From Desulfobulbus sp. (lineage in GTDB: Bacteria > Desulfobacterota > Desulfobulbia > Desulfobulbales > Desulfobulbaceae), in NCBI GenBank assembly GCA_028684915.1, contig JAQUEZ010000007.1:17343-81342 (forward strand): a DNA stretch of 64,000 nucleotides, given 5' to 3'. Position 1 is the stretch's first letter; every line of letters starts with the position of its first letter. The position numbers were made by a program, and so were the translations under genes. Below are positions 17,262 to 26,792 of the stretch, in pieces. The notes beneath the pieces are model-generated. The model did no database searches. It was not told the origin of the DNA and saw only the letters and a list, made by a program, of their open reading frames with translations.

Positions 17262-19390
17262 TGCTCCGCCTCGCCGACAATCTGTTCCAACAACCCATCG
17301 GTTTCCTGCTCCAGGGCATAGATATCGGCCTTGATTGCTTGCAGAGTGCGGGTGGGCGCGGGCTTGTAGAAATGGCGGGTAAAGGAGATCTCGTAACCAA
17401 TCTGGGTTTTGTCCGCATCGATCCAGGCATCCTGGGTATAGGGCAGCACCTCCCGGCGGAAAAAGACCTCGATGCCGCCGTCTTCCAAGAGGGGAATCTG
17501 TTCGCTGTCGCGCAGGCCGGTGTCGGGTTCGTATTCGACCACACGGGGCTTGCCCTCTACCTCGACCGCGGACAGGCCGTGGATGGGGTCGGGCGTTGTG
17601 CCTTTTTTGTGGATCTTTTTGATGACTGCGGCGGCTTCTTCGCTGGTGTCGCAGAGCTCCGCTTGCAGCAGTTTCCTCCGTTTGGCGGTCAGCTTGAGGC
17701 CAAGTTGGGCGGCATGCTGTTCGCAGAGATCGGTAAAGACGTTCCAGTCCAGATGCGGGCCAATCCCGGCAACTTCGGCGAGACCTTGGGCGAGTCGGGC
17801 CAAGGGTTCTTCATTATTTTGGGCACAGATGCGTTCGAATTGCGTCAGCCGGGACGGACTCAAGTCGATGGCAAGGCGCAGCGGCCGGTCAACCACCACC
17901 TTCCAGTAGCCAAAGGCCTTGTTGGGAAAAATCTTGGACTGCTCGGTGGCCTTGGGCCGCACCACCAGATCGCAAATGGCCCTGATCTGCTCCTCGGAAA
18001 ATTCGCAGTTCTTCTTGCCGAGATTACGGCGCAGCGGCACCGACCAGGCGGTGGCATCGATGAGTTGCACCGTGCCCCGGCGCTCCTCGGATTTGCGATT
18101 GGTCAGCACCCAGATGTAGGTGGCGATGCCGGTGTTGTAAAACATGTTTTCCGGCAAGGCGATGATCGCCTCCAGCCAATCGTTTTCGATGATCCAGCGG
18201 CGGATGTTGCTTTCGCCCTGACCGGCGTCGCCGGTGAACAGCGACGAGCCGTTATGGACCTCGGCGATACGGCTGCCGAATTTGGTGGAGTGCTTCATCT
18301 TGGCCAGCTTGTTGACCAGGAACATGAGCTGGCCGTCGCTGGACCGGGTGATCATGGTAAATTCCGGATCGCCGTTGTGCTGGACGACAAAGCGCGGGTC
18401 CTTGATGTCGCCCTTGCCGCCCAGACGCTCCAAATCGGTCTTCCAGCTCTTGCCGTAGGGCGGATTGGAGAGCATGAAATCGAATTCCTGGGACGGAAAG
18501 GCGTCGCTGGAGAGCGTAGAACCGTATTTCATGTTCTCGGCCTCGGCGCCTTCGCCCTTGAGCAGCAGATCGGCCTTGGAGATGGCATAGGTCTCCGGTT
18601 GCACCTCCTGGCCGAAAAGATGGATGGAAACAGCCTTGCCGTGGCTGTTGGCCAATTCGACCAGGCGTTCCTCCGCCACGGTGAGCATGCCGCCGGTGCC
18701 GCAAGCCCCGTCATACACCAGGTAGGTGGCGGATTCGATCTGGTCCGCCACCGGCAGGAAGATAAGATCGGCCATGAGTTTGACCACGTCGCGGGGGGTA
18801 AAATGCTCGCCGGCCTCCTCGTTGTTCTCCTCGTTAAAACGACGGATCAGCTCTTCAAAGACGGTGCCCATAGCATGGTTGTCAAGCTCGGGCAGCAGTT
18901 CGTTGCCGTCCACGTCCAGCACGGGCTTGGGGCTGAGATTGATGTGGGCGTCGAGGAATTTTTCAATGAGATGACCAAGGATGTCGGCCTCGATCAGGGT
19001 GGGGATCTGGTTACGGAATTTGAATTTATCGAGAATTTCCTGCACATTGGCGGAAAAGCCGTCCAGGTAGGCTTCGAAATCGGCCTTGAGCTGCTGCTGT
19101 TTGGCGCGGGATTTGAGATCGCGCAGGGTGAAGGGCGAGATGTTGTAAAAGGCCTCCCCGGCGACCTGACAGAGCGCGGCATGTTGATTGGCGATGCCCG
19201 CCTTGTCCAACTGCTCCTTCATGGCAAGGACTGCGTCCTTGGTTGGTTCCAGCAGGGCGTCCAGACGGCGGATAACCGTCATCGGCAGGATGACGTCTCG
19301 ATACTTGCCACGGACATAGACATCGCGAAGCACGTCGTCGGCTATCCCCCAGATGAAATTGACGATGGTGGTATGGGTGACGTGGTTCAT
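17258..19390 (-). CDS. hsdM: Type I restriction-modification DNA methyltransferase, M subunit
   Basis: 710 aa from ATG 19390, chosen for its ribosome site (AAAAGGATAGGAAG); a longer frame to 19447 has none. The N-terminal HsdM_N helices (about 5-140) are followed by EHFTPRDVV, the SAM loop DGACGTGGML (about 228) and the catalytic NPPYG (about 310), which together mark N6-adenine methylation. The C-terminal 250 residues are longer than in the shortest HsdM proteins and end in a helical tail for the HsdS contact. It is the first gene of a leftward six-gene operon that ends at 9759. Confidence 0.96.
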   Translation of the reverse strand: MNHVTHTTIVNFIWGIADDVLRDVYVRGKYRDVILPMTVIRRLDALLEPTKDAVLAMKEQLDKAGIANQHAALCQVAGEAFYNISPFTLRDLKSRAKQQQLKADFEAYLDGFSANVQEILDKFKFRNQIPTLIEADILGHLIEKFLDAHINLSPKPVLDVDGNELLPELDNHAMGTVFEELIRRFNEENNEEAGEHFTPRDVVKLMADLIFLPVADQIESATYLVYDGACGTGGMLTVAEERLVELANSHGKAVSIHLFGQEVQPETYAISKADLLLKGEGAEAENMKYGSTLSSDAFPSQEFDFMLSNPPYGKSWKTDLERLGGKGDIKDPRFVVQHNGDPEFTMITRSSDGQLMFLVNKLAKMKHSTKFGSRIAEVHNGSSLFTGDAGQGESNIRRWIIENDWLEAIIALPENMFYNTGIATYIWVLTNRKSEERRGTVQLIDATAWSVPLRRNLGKKNCEFSEEQIRAICDLVVRPKATEQSKIFPNKAFGYWKVVVDRPLRLAIDLSPSRLTQFERICAQNNEEPLARLAQGLAEVAGIGPHLDWNVFTDLCEQHAAQLGLKLTAKRRKLLQAELCDTSEEAAAVIKKIHKKGTTPDPIHGLSAVEVEGKPRVVEYEPDTGLRDSEQIPLLEDGGIEVFFRREVLPYTQDAWIDADKTQIGYEISFTRHFYKPAPTRTLQAIKADIYALEQETDGLLEQIVGEAEQ

Positions 19391-19579
19391 GCTTCCTATC
19401 CTTTTCTTGCCCTGGTGCGTTTGCAGTGTTTGCCCTGGCCGGGGCATTGACTTCCTGTTATACAGGCTATTCTTTTTCGCCTTGAGCCGTTCAAGCTGGT
19501 TGTGGCAAGGTGTATGTCCCGTGCCTCAACAGATCCCGTAGCCTCCGATTGTGTCTAATTGTACCCGGCGACCAACGCA

Positions 19580-19975
19580 ATGAAAAAAAAGAACATTTTG
19601 AAGTTCCCCGCACCAAACGACAGTTTTCCCTTTTTCAAGGAGATCCTGGAAAACGGCTACCATGTTTTCAGCATGGAAAATGCCAAGGTGCCGGATTATT
19701 ACCCCAACAAATTCCCTGACTACCCAGGAGTCGATCTTCAGCAGCTGCATATTGGCGATGTGGTCACCATTCGGGTCTTTTTTCGCATAGGCTCCGGCAA
19801 GAATGTTCGTGCCGATGGCGGCTATCTGGACCTGGAGGTGGAACTCATTGAGGGCGAGACGGTTTTTGGGGTGCTCCAGACCCAGTTACCCAAGGAATTT
19901 CCGCTCCAGGCAGGTGATTCCCTGGAAATCTATCCCGATGAAATCTTGTATAAAGCGCAAATGACGGAGCATTGA
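19580..19975 (+). CDS. Hypothetical protein, possible DUF2314-like fold
   Basis: 131 aa from ATG 19580; upstream TTG at 19559 is in frame but less likely. Residues about 62-125 contain the pattern GDVVTIRVFF...YLDLEVELIEGETVFGVLQ...LQAGDSLEIYPDEILY. That resembles DUF2314-type beta-barrels, where a signal such as W-V-x-V is followed by G-x-L and a final GD. This is a weak similarity. It is divergent from hsdM (190-base gap) and coupled to the next small gene one base downstream. Confidence 0.6.
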   Translation: MKKKNILKFPAPNDSFPFFKEILENGYHVFSMENAKVPDYYPNKFPDYPGVDLQQLHIGDVVTIRVFFRIGSGKNVRADGGYLDLEVELIEGETVFGVLQTQLPKEFPLQAGDSLEIYPDEILYKAQMTEH

Positions 19976-19976
19976 C

Positions 19977-20180
19977 ATGGAACTCAACAACAATCAGGCT
20001 GCACTCATCCTCACCGCCTCCGAGGATGGCGAAATCACCATGGATGTCGAGTCCCCGGACATGAATGGACTCGCAAGCGCACTGTGCCACGCCTTGGCCA
20101 AGAAATTGATGCGGGATGAGGCGTTTCAGGCGGAGTTGATGGAGATGCTTCAGGGGGAATCAGAAGGAAAGGATGTTTGA
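19977..20180 (+). CDS. Hypothetical small acidic protein
   Basis: 67 aa. The first half is a short beta hairpin (ALILTASEDGEITMDVES) and the second an amphipathic helix (ALCHALAKKLMRDEAFQAELMEML). The ATG overlaps nothing but follows the upstream stop by a single base, so translation is coupled. I do not recognise a named family. Confidence 0.6.
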   Translation: MELNNNQAALILTASEDGEITMDVESPDMNGLASALCHALAKKLMRDEAFQAELMEMLQGESEGKDV

Positions 20181-20254
20181 TGGCTCCGCTGCCCCGTGAC
20201 AAGGGCCTGGGATAGTGAACTGTGGCGCACAGCCGTATTGAGTAATGGGTCGAT

Positions 20255-20926
20255 TTACCTCTTCATTTGATAGGATTGGTAATTGCCCAACACTTTCGCC
20301 ACATACTCCCTGGTTTCGGGGATATTGGGGACTGTTTTTTTGACATTACCCGGTCCTGCGTTGTAGGCGGCGAGACTGAGTTCTATATCCCATCCAAAGC
20401 TGTCGAGCAAGGAACGCAGGTATTTGGTACCACCAGTGATATTGGCTTGAGGATCAAAGGGATCGGCGACTTGGAGATCCCTGGCCGTTGCCGGCATGAG
20501 TTGCATCAACCCCTGGGCGCCTTTTGGCGAGATAGCGGTGGGGTTAAAATTCGATTCAGCCTTAATGATGGCCTTGATCAAAAAGGGATCAACCCCGTGT
20601 TCGGTGGCGGCTGCCTGGATGAAGTCGTTGATCGTTTGCGAGGAAAAAATTCCCGCTGATCGTGGGACAAGTCGTTTGATGGCGATCTTCTTGTTGGTTC
20701 GATTGCTCTTGTCCTGGATGTAATGGAGGTGCCCCTGAACATCCATATAGGCAGCAACGGTTGCCCCGGCGGTAATTGGCGACGAAAAGCTCATCGCGAA
20801 GAAGAGCAGTAAACCGGCCAGGAGCGGAAACAATGCAAAGGGCTTTCGTTCTTTTTGATCCACCTCAATCCTCGTATCTGTCAGTTGCAAGGCTATTTCC
20901 GATGGTTTGACTTTTTTCGGAAACAT
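20255..20926 (-). CDS. Lytic transglycosylase of the conjugation apparatus
   Basis: 223 aa. A membrane segment at about 30-50 (PFALFPLLAGLLLFFAMSF) anchors the protein, and a short region near 60-75 (AAYMDVQGHLHYIQD) resembles a DUF4124 piece. The catalytic SLT domain covers about 95-220: AIIKAESNFNP contains the catalytic Glu (about 122), followed by GLMQLMPATA, NITGGTKYL and LAAYNAGPGNV. It would open peptidoglycan locally so that the type IV secretion channel can cross the cell wall. It is the last gene in the leftward direction after traG. Confidence 0.92.
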   Translation of the reverse strand: MFPKKVKPSEIALQLTDTRIEVDQKERKPFALFPLLAGLLLFFAMSFSSPITAGATVAAYMDVQGHLHYIQDKSNRTNKKIAIKRLVPRSAGIFSSQTINDFIQAAATEHGVDPFLIKAIIKAESNFNPTAISPKGAQGLMQLMPATARDLQVADPFDPQANITGGTKYLRSLLDSFGWDIELSLAAYNAGPGNVKKTVPNIPETREYVAKVLGNYQSYQMKR

Positions 20927-21006
20927 GATAAGGGTTAGCTAGAAACGTATTCTCTGCACACGAACCGGCATTGATCATTCCGCAACCAGCACTTCGGAGA
21001 CCAGCC

Positions 21007-21276
21007 ATGTCTGATCAGACCAATTGGACCACCATCTGCCCCCACTGTGGGTACGAGTCCGAAGACAGCGCGATGTGCCAGTCTTGTGGCCGGTTGATGG
21101 ATGAATCGGTGCCGGTGCGACCTTTTTCCGCAAGTGGGTTGGCATCCAGTATCGCAGCTTCTTGGAAAACCATTTCGAACACTGAGGATTTGTTTTCTGA
21201 TATCAAAGAAGAGCCGGAGTTTTGTTTCTCTTGGCGATCCTATCCAGGGAATATTTATCATGGGGATGATAGCTAA
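21007..21276 (+). CDS. Small zinc-ribbon protein
   Basis: 89 aa from ATG 21007, preceded by GGAGACC. Two CxxC knuckles (CPHCG at about 10-14 and CQSCGR at about 25-30) form a rubredoxin-like zinc ribbon. The remaining 55 residues have no recognisable fold, but the end (FSWRSYPGNIYHGDD) is Tyr/Trp-rich. The gene is in a gap between traG and the transglycosylase and points the opposite way to both. Its partner is unknown. Confidence 0.55.
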   Translation: MSDQTNWTTICPHCGYESEDSAMCQSCGRLMDESVPVRPFSASGLASSIAASWKTISNTEDLFSDIKEEPEFCFSWRSYPGNIYHGDDS

Positions 21277-21307
21277 GTCGTTTTGTCCTCTTCTTTTCGA
21301 AGATAGC

Positions 21308-24300
21308 TCATCTCCTCTTATGTATCTCCACTACAGCTCCGGGGTTTCCTTCGCCCGGAGCTAATTTATTCTCTGGTGGCGCCTGAAAGTACCCTTCTGA
21401 CGTCGGTCGATTCCCCTGGCTGTCCACCACCCCTTTGAACACCTTACCAATACCCTCGGTGGCCATCCCTTTCATATCGGTGCGGATTCGACCTTGCCCT
21501 GATTCTTCATGACGATTGACACTCCGCAGATTATCAGCGGCAGTTATGGTTCGCGTCCCGTCCGGCTTTTGTAACGGGAGGGGACTTTCGGGGGGCTGGA
21601 TGCTTCCCTCGGTAATGCCAGCAGTATTGGAGCGAACTGATCCAGCAGATTGATCGACATAACCTTTCATCAACCCTTGATCATGGATCCGATTCCGGGT
21701 GCTGTGGATGGTTCCTTGCACCTCTGCTTGGGTACTGCCCCAGCCGTATCCGTGCCCGCTGACAAAGCCACTGACAATGTCACGCATATTATTGACCCCG
21801 GCTGCACCGTGTTGGGTGACATAGCTGTTGAAATCACTGATGGTTTTGCGGATCGTCTCCGGGGTTTCCTCGCCATAGCGCTCTCGAGCGTAATTCTTCA
21901 CCAGGGCCGTAGTCAGATCTGCACCATAGGATTCCTGTGATCTACTGATTGTCCGGGCCTCATCAATGATGGAGTAAGCCTCCGTAGCCCCGATACGTTT
22001 GGCCACATTGGCAAGGTAATCCAATCCACGGCCATTGCTGAATGTCTGGGCGACTGCTTCAGCGCGTACTTTGGCTTCGTCTCGCGAAAAGGCTTTGGCT
22101 GTGTCCTCAGAAATATTAAAAGTTACTCTTTCTCCGTCGCTTCCAACTATCGAAAGTTGTCCATTGGCGCCAATTCTTGCACCTTTGATTTCGCCACCAG
22201 ATCCCAGCATTCCTTGCAACTGGTTTCTCTGAGTTTCATCCAGCGAGTGGATAAAGCTGGATTGATCATTAAAGGCCCGCTTCCAACTGTTGCTGAGAGA
22301 GTTGTTGAGCGTGTCGGAGTAACTCCTGTTTTCTCCGCCGGAAAGGCTATCCCTCTGCACCTGTTGCCAGAGCATCCCCCAGTTGCTGTCACTGCCCAGA
22401 GTTTTGGCGGCGCCAGCCACCTTCTGCTGCACCGCCATAGCGCCAACCTTGACCGGGTCAAGGCCATGAACTGAGGCCTGGGTTGTGTTTCTGACTCCAA
22501 AACCATCCACCGCATAGGAGGCCTTGCCGGCGGCAAGGATGTCGTCCTGTGTACCTGTGCCACCAGGGCCAAGGGTGACGACACTGGAAGAACCATCGGG
22601 ATTGACTGATTCAGAGCGCATCCGGGTCGCAGTGCCATCCGGGCTGGTGGAGACGGTCACCGGCCCGGATGCGGTGCCGACGCTCTGATTGGCCGAGGCC
22701 ATCATGGTGGCAAAGTCACCCTGTGAGGTCATGGGTGGAATTTGCCCTGATTTTTGTAAACTCCTGCGGGCATTCATGGCTGCGGTATGCCCGCCAACTG
22801 ACTTGTGTAATCCCCAGGATTCAGCGGCCGCCAGGTTGGCAAAGCGATGCTCGGCCATCCCGTCCAACAGGCCAGCGGCCTTGGTTTGCTGACGCATGGC
22901 GGATGAAAGCCCATCCGGGGTCAACAAGGCTCCGGCATGACTGCCGGCTCCCTGGACAAGACTGCTCAGATTGCCGGCCAGCATGGCCAGGGCATGGCCA
23001 CCGAAGCGGATCAGCATCATCGAAAAGAGGCTCGCCAGCATAATCCCGGCGGAGCGGATGACCCCAAACATGGCCAACATCTTGGTGGAGACCGAAGGCA
23101 GGGCCGCCATGGCATAGACGCCGAGGTTTGATTGCCGGACCTCCTCGAAGTTGCGGGCCGCATAATCCATGGCCGCCCCGTGGATCACCGCATCGGTCAC
23201 GCCCCAGGTGGAAAGGAAGACAAAGAATCCCAGCATCACCGAGGCGGCCTTGCCGACAATCGGGGTGGGGAGAAACAGTACCAGGAACGGAATCACCCCA
23301 ATGGCAATGGCGGTCATCACTGCCCGGATGACCGGGATCCACTCGTTCATGGTCAAACCGATCCCCAGCCCCGAGGTGGTGATTTTCCGATCGCTCTCCA
23401 TCAGCATGGAGGTCTCTACATCATCCTGGAAGTAGAAGTTGTAGAGGATTTCGGCAATCTGCCGCTGCTGGATGATCCGCTCCGGCGTGACTGCTGTGCC
23501 GGTGGTGAAGTTAAGGGTATTTGAGATCTGATTGCGGCAGGTGGCCAGCTCGGTGGAGCTGCTGGGATCGTAATAAGCCTTGCTGCAGACCTTGCGGACC
23601 GCCTCGCTGTAGTTGGCGGCGGTGGCATAGATCGGCTGCAGGTTGGTCCAGGCCTGGGTGCAGCTCATAGCGGTTCCGGCCGGACTCGCGGCATCGTAGT
23701 AGACGGTATAGACCGAGGGGTTGACCGCCTGGGCCAGATTGACCAGGAAATCGGCGCTGGTGTTGCGCAGGTCATCCAGGGACAGGGTGGTGCCCGGCCG
23801 CATCAGCTCGAAGGTGACGCAGTCCTTGACGTAGCGGATCATGGAGGTGCGGGCATAGTTGTCCTTGGGAGAAGAGCCCTTGACCGATTCCAGGGTTTTG
23901 AAGCCGATACCACCGGCAGTCTGGGTATAAGCAGCATCAGGAGCCGCCGAGGTATCGATGATGTCTACCAGGCCGCGCTCAATCAGGTTCAGCGTCCCGG
24001 CGGTAAAGACGATGGCATCCGGGATATCACCCACCGTCTGGAACCGGTTCAAGACCGGGTCATAGACGGTAATATGGCCCTTGGGGACAAAGACGGCCAA
24101 ATAGACGATGGCGCCGAAGACCACCGGCACGGTCCAGGTCAGAGGGATGATCCGGGCCCCGGTGGTGGCCCGGGCGATCCAGGCCGCTGCCCCGGCCATG
24201 ATGCCGATGACCGTCATCACAAAGATGAGCCCCTGATAACTGGCATCGCTGAAGATCAGGGCAATACGGACGAAAGCCTGAACAATGGGATTGAAGCCCC

Positions 24301-24415
24301 CGTAGGTGTAATACTCCATATCCAGGGCTAGGGCTGAGCTGACCGAGAGGAGCATGGTGACCAGCACCAGGGGAATAAAGGCCCACATCTTCATCGTTTT
24401 TATCCTGCTCATCAC
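21308..24415 (-). CDS. traG: Conjugal transfer protein TraG (N-terminal TraG domain)
   Basis: 1035 aa. A signal-like first helix is followed by membrane segments at about 55-75, 88-108 and four more between about 350 and 480. This is the inner-membrane half of F-type TraG, needed for pilus assembly and mating-pair stabilisation. A long, Gly/Ser/Thr-rich periplasmic part (500-1035) would reach the recipient. It is somewhat longer than F TraG (about 940 aa). The first codon GTG overlaps the end of traH by four bases. The C-terminus ends in AVVEIHKRR, so entry-exclusion specificity is likely to differ from F. Confidence 0.9.
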   Translation of the reverse strand: MMSRIKTMKMWAFIPLVLVTMLLSVSSALALDMEYYTYGGFNPIVQAFVRIALIFSDASYQGLIFVMTVIGIMAGAAAWIARATTGARIIPLTWTVPVVFGAIVYLAVFVPKGHITVYDPVLNRFQTVGDIPDAIVFTAGTLNLIERGLVDIIDTSAAPDAAYTQTAGGIGFKTLESVKGSSPKDNYARTSMIRYVKDCVTFELMRPGTTLSLDDLRNTSADFLVNLAQAVNPSVYTVYYDAASPAGTAMSCTQAWTNLQPIYATAANYSEAVRKVCSKAYYDPSSSTELATCRNQISNTLNFTTGTAVTPERIIQQRQIAEILYNFYFQDDVETSMLMESDRKITTSGLGIGLTMNEWIPVIRAVMTAIAIGVIPFLVLFLPTPIVGKAASVMLGFFVFLSTWGVTDAVIHGAAMDYAARNFEEVRQSNLGVYAMAALPSVSTKMLAMFGVIRSAGIMLASLFSMMLIRFGGHALAMLAGNLSSLVQGAGSHAGALLTPDGLSSAMRQQTKAAGLLDGMAEHRFANLAAAESWGLHKSVGGHTAAMNARRSLQKSGQIPPMTSQGDFATMMASANQSVGTASGPVTVSTSPDGTATRMRSESVNPDGSSSVVTLGPGGTGTQDDILAAGKASYAVDGFGVRNTTQASVHGLDPVKVGAMAVQQKVAGAAKTLGSDSNWGMLWQQVQRDSLSGGENRSYSDTLNNSLSNSWKRAFNDQSSFIHSLDETQRNQLQGMLGSGGEIKGARIGANGQLSIVGSDGERVTFNISEDTAKAFSRDEAKVRAEAVAQTFSNGRGLDYLANVAKRIGATEAYSIIDEARTISRSQESYGADLTTALVKNYARERYGEETPETIRKTISDFNSYVTQHGAAGVNNMRDIVSGFVSGHGYGWGSTQAEVQGTIHSTRNRIHDQGLMKGYVDQSAGSVRSNTAGITEGSIQPPESPLPLQKPDGTRTITAADNLRSVNRHEESGQGRIRTDMKGMATEGIGKVFKGVVDSQGNRPTSEGYFQAPPENKLAPGEGNPGAVVEIHKRR

Positions 24416-25842
24416 AACTGCATCCTCGCGGCCAGATCCTTGCCATAGCGCCGGGTAATCTCGGCGGCCATCTGCACCTCCATTCGCTGCATGTGGTTGA
24501 GATAGGCGACCGTGGTGTTCATTTCATTGGCAGCAGCGACATAGCTGGTCTTGGCCGACTCCTTGAGCGCACGAATCCGCGCCAGCATGGCGGTGATACT
24601 CTGATCGGCATGTTCGGCAAAGAGCACAGCGACACACTTCTCTGGTCCCTGACCGGTGGAAGGCCCGGCCTTCTTCTCCAACACCTCCTTGGCCTTGGCG
24701 GCAATGGATTCACCACGAAGATAGAGGTCGGAGAGCATCTGCAGGCTGTAGGCCTTGGCGGTGATGTCCGCCAGGCCGGGGATGATCGTGGCCCGGGTAT
24801 TGGTGCCCACGGCAGTCTTGAGGATCGGCAGGGTGGCCAGCGGGTTGGACTCAAGAAAGGTCTGCTCGGCGGTGGTGAGCGTTCCTTTGTTCTCCACCTT
24901 GTCGGCAATGCTGTTCAGGGTGGTGCTGATATGGGCCACCAGATCCCGATTGGCATCGGTGATCTGGCTGCAGGTGCCGGTTGTACTCTTGATGTAGACC
25001 GCACCTTCGGTGAAGGCCTTGATGTCATCCGGATTGTTCTGCGGACAGGGTGGAATGGCAGAAATGCGATAGGCATTGGCAGGGCCTTCCAACTGCACGT
25101 CCCCCACCAGTCCCCGGATCAGATCGATATGGCTGGAGGGAATACTCATCCGCGAGCCGACATTGGCGAGCAGCGAACCACCGGCAAGAAAGATGTTGAT
25201 CATGTCGGCGTTGCAGCCGCTGGTCACATCCGCCACGTCGGCCGACTGGGGCTGATTGTTGTTGGCCCGGTCCTGCTTGGTGAGGATATCCCACATCTCG
25301 GCGGTACCGCTGACCAGCTTGTTCTCCTTGATGGCAGTGCCGAGTTTCTCCCGCATCACCTCGGAGGAGTGAAAGCCGTTTTCATTGGCCACGATCCCCA
25401 CCAGCTCCTTGGAGGCGGAACACTCATCCAACTGCATGGAGTTCAATTTATCAGCCAGGGCCTCGAAGTTTTTGATCGTATTGGAGCACTGCTCGCAGAG
25501 GGTCTTCAAGGCCAGGTCAAAGGCCACCGCCGGAGCACCTGCCAGGATGGCCTGAAGCTTGTTGACCAGATAGTCGGTATTCATGAAGCTGAAGCCGCCC
25601 ATGAACACATCGATGCCGCCACAACCGCTTTTGATCCGGGGCACCTCAACGGTAACCGGATATTCGGCGGTGCTGTGCCAGCGACCGGAAAAACTACCGC
25701 CTGAGTAGTACCCGCGCTGCTGGCCACTGAAGTAGTTGGGGGTGCTGCCGGCATGCTGCACCAGCCAGTCGTCGACCCAACCCGCCTTTACCGGTTGGGC
25801 TGACACAATCAGAGTGAGAGCGAAATATAAAAATGTTCTCAT
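24412..25842 (-). CDS. traH: Conjugal transfer pilus assembly protein TraH
   Basis: 476 aa, close to F TraH (about 458). It has a signal peptide (FALTLIVSAQPVKA at about 7-20), then the TraH landmark SGCGGIDVFMGGFSFMNTDYLV (in part, around residues 72-93), a CEQC pair and a coiled-coil tail. TraH acts in the periplasm or outer membrane with TraF, TraW, TraU and TrbC to extend the pilus. Both ends overlap neighbours by four bases (TraF upstream, TraG downstream). Confidence 0.93.
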   Translation of the reverse strand: MRTFLYFALTLIVSAQPVKAGWVDDWLVQHAGSTPNYFSGQQRGYYSGGSFSGRWHSTAEYPVTVEVPRIKSGCGGIDVFMGGFSFMNTDYLVNKLQAILAGAPAVAFDLALKTLCEQCSNTIKNFEALADKLNSMQLDECSASKELVGIVANENGFHSSEVMREKLGTAIKENKLVSGTAEMWDILTKQDRANNNQPQSADVADVTSGCNADMINIFLAGGSLLANVGSRMSIPSSHIDLIRGLVGDVQLEGPANAYRISAIPPCPQNNPDDIKAFTEGAVYIKSTTGTCSQITDANRDLVAHISTTLNSIADKVENKGTLTTAEQTFLESNPLATLPILKTAVGTNTRATIIPGLADITAKAYSLQMLSDLYLRGESIAAKAKEVLEKKAGPSTGQGPEKCVAVLFAEHADQSITAMLARIRALKESAKTSYVAAANEMNTTVAYLNHMQRMEVQMAAEITRRYGKDLAARMQL

Positions 25843-26792
25843 GGTGATGGCCTCATGGATGACTTGTTGATTGGGCCGTTAGCCTGCCAGGGTGTCTGGA
25901 TCTTCAGGATCGAGGTTGGGTCCAGGGCGCTGCCCTTTTGAAAATCGTAAGTAGTGAACGACTCCATAGAGGTGTCACCCCGCATGGAGCGGATCGCCTG
26001 GTAGAGATTGCGCTCGATCTCCGGCAGGGTGGCCACGCCGGTGGCAATGGACATGGACTGTTGCCGGTCCTGCCTGATCAGCAGCAAGGTTGGGGTAGTG
26101 GTGATGTTGAAGCGCAGGGCGATATTGGGTTCACGTTCCATATCCACCGGCTTGACCTGCCAGCCGTATTTGTCGACGAAGTAGGCCAGGATCTGGGCCT
26201 GCTTCTCGCAGAAGCCACAACCGGCTGCGGCAAAAAACAGCAGAGCATGATCATCCCTGGCATCACGGATGGTCCTGGCGATCTCCTCCTGCTGCATCTG
26301 CACCCGGGCCACGGCTCCAGGGCTCGAGGCGGGATAGACCTGGTTGATGTTGAACAGGTCAGCACGTTTCTGGGTGACGTACTGGGTGGCATTGGCGTAG
26401 GCCAGGGCCTTGCGCCGGGCAATGTCCTGAATAGAGAGATACTCAAAGATGTTCTGCTCGGTCGGATACTGGACCGCCTTCTTCTGCAGACCATTGAGGA
26501 GCTGCTGGAAATCATCTGGATGCATGTTCCACAAGGTGTCCGTTGAATAGCGGGCCAAGGAAACATCACGCGGCATGGTGGCGGCGGTTGTCGGCACAGG
26601 GGCCGGTTCCCTCTGCTCCTCCACAACTGGAGTCGGATCCTCATACCAGAACCAGCCGTGCTTGCTCTCCTGATAAAAGCTGATGGTCGCCGGGGGCAAG
26701 GAGTTCCCGGCCCAGGCGGGCACCGCCAGCAGAATCAGGATCAAGCCCACGCTACCAAAGCGGCAGAGCTTGATGAAGAATCTCATGTGCAT
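25839..26792 (-). CDS. traF: Conjugal transfer protein TraF, thioredoxin-like
   Basis: 317 aa from ATG 26792 (ATG 26786 is also possible). It has a signal peptide (about 8-27, ending AWAGN), a linker, then a thioredoxin-like domain with CGFC at about 192-195 and the cis-Pro segment TTTPTLLLI. F TraF lacks the CxxC pair but relatives in other F-type systems have it. A role in disulfide formation of TraU, TraN or TraH, which are Cys-rich, is likely. The start lies inside the upstream peptidase gene, so the two overlap by about 40 bases. Confidence 0.9.
   Translation of the reverse strand: MHMRFFIKLCRFGSVGLILILLAVPAWAGNSLPPATISFYQESKHGWFWYEDPTPVVEEQREPAPVPTTAATMPRDVSLARYSTDTLWNMHPDDFQQLLNGLQKKAVQYPTEQNIFEYLSIQDIARRKALAYANATQYVTQKRADLFNINQVYPASSPGAVARVQMQQEEIARTIRDARDDHALLFFAAAGCGFCEKQAQILAYFVDKYGWQVKPVDMEREPNIALRFNITTTPTLLLIRQDRQQSMSIATGVATLPEIERNLYQAIRSMRGDTSMESFTTYDFQKGSALDPTSILKIQTPWQANGPINKSSMRPSP

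Noticed and set aside
17216..19450. 744-codon frame opposite hsdM
   Set aside because: GC-rich shadow of a clear HsdM coding sequence; His/Gly/Asp-rich translation without any motif.
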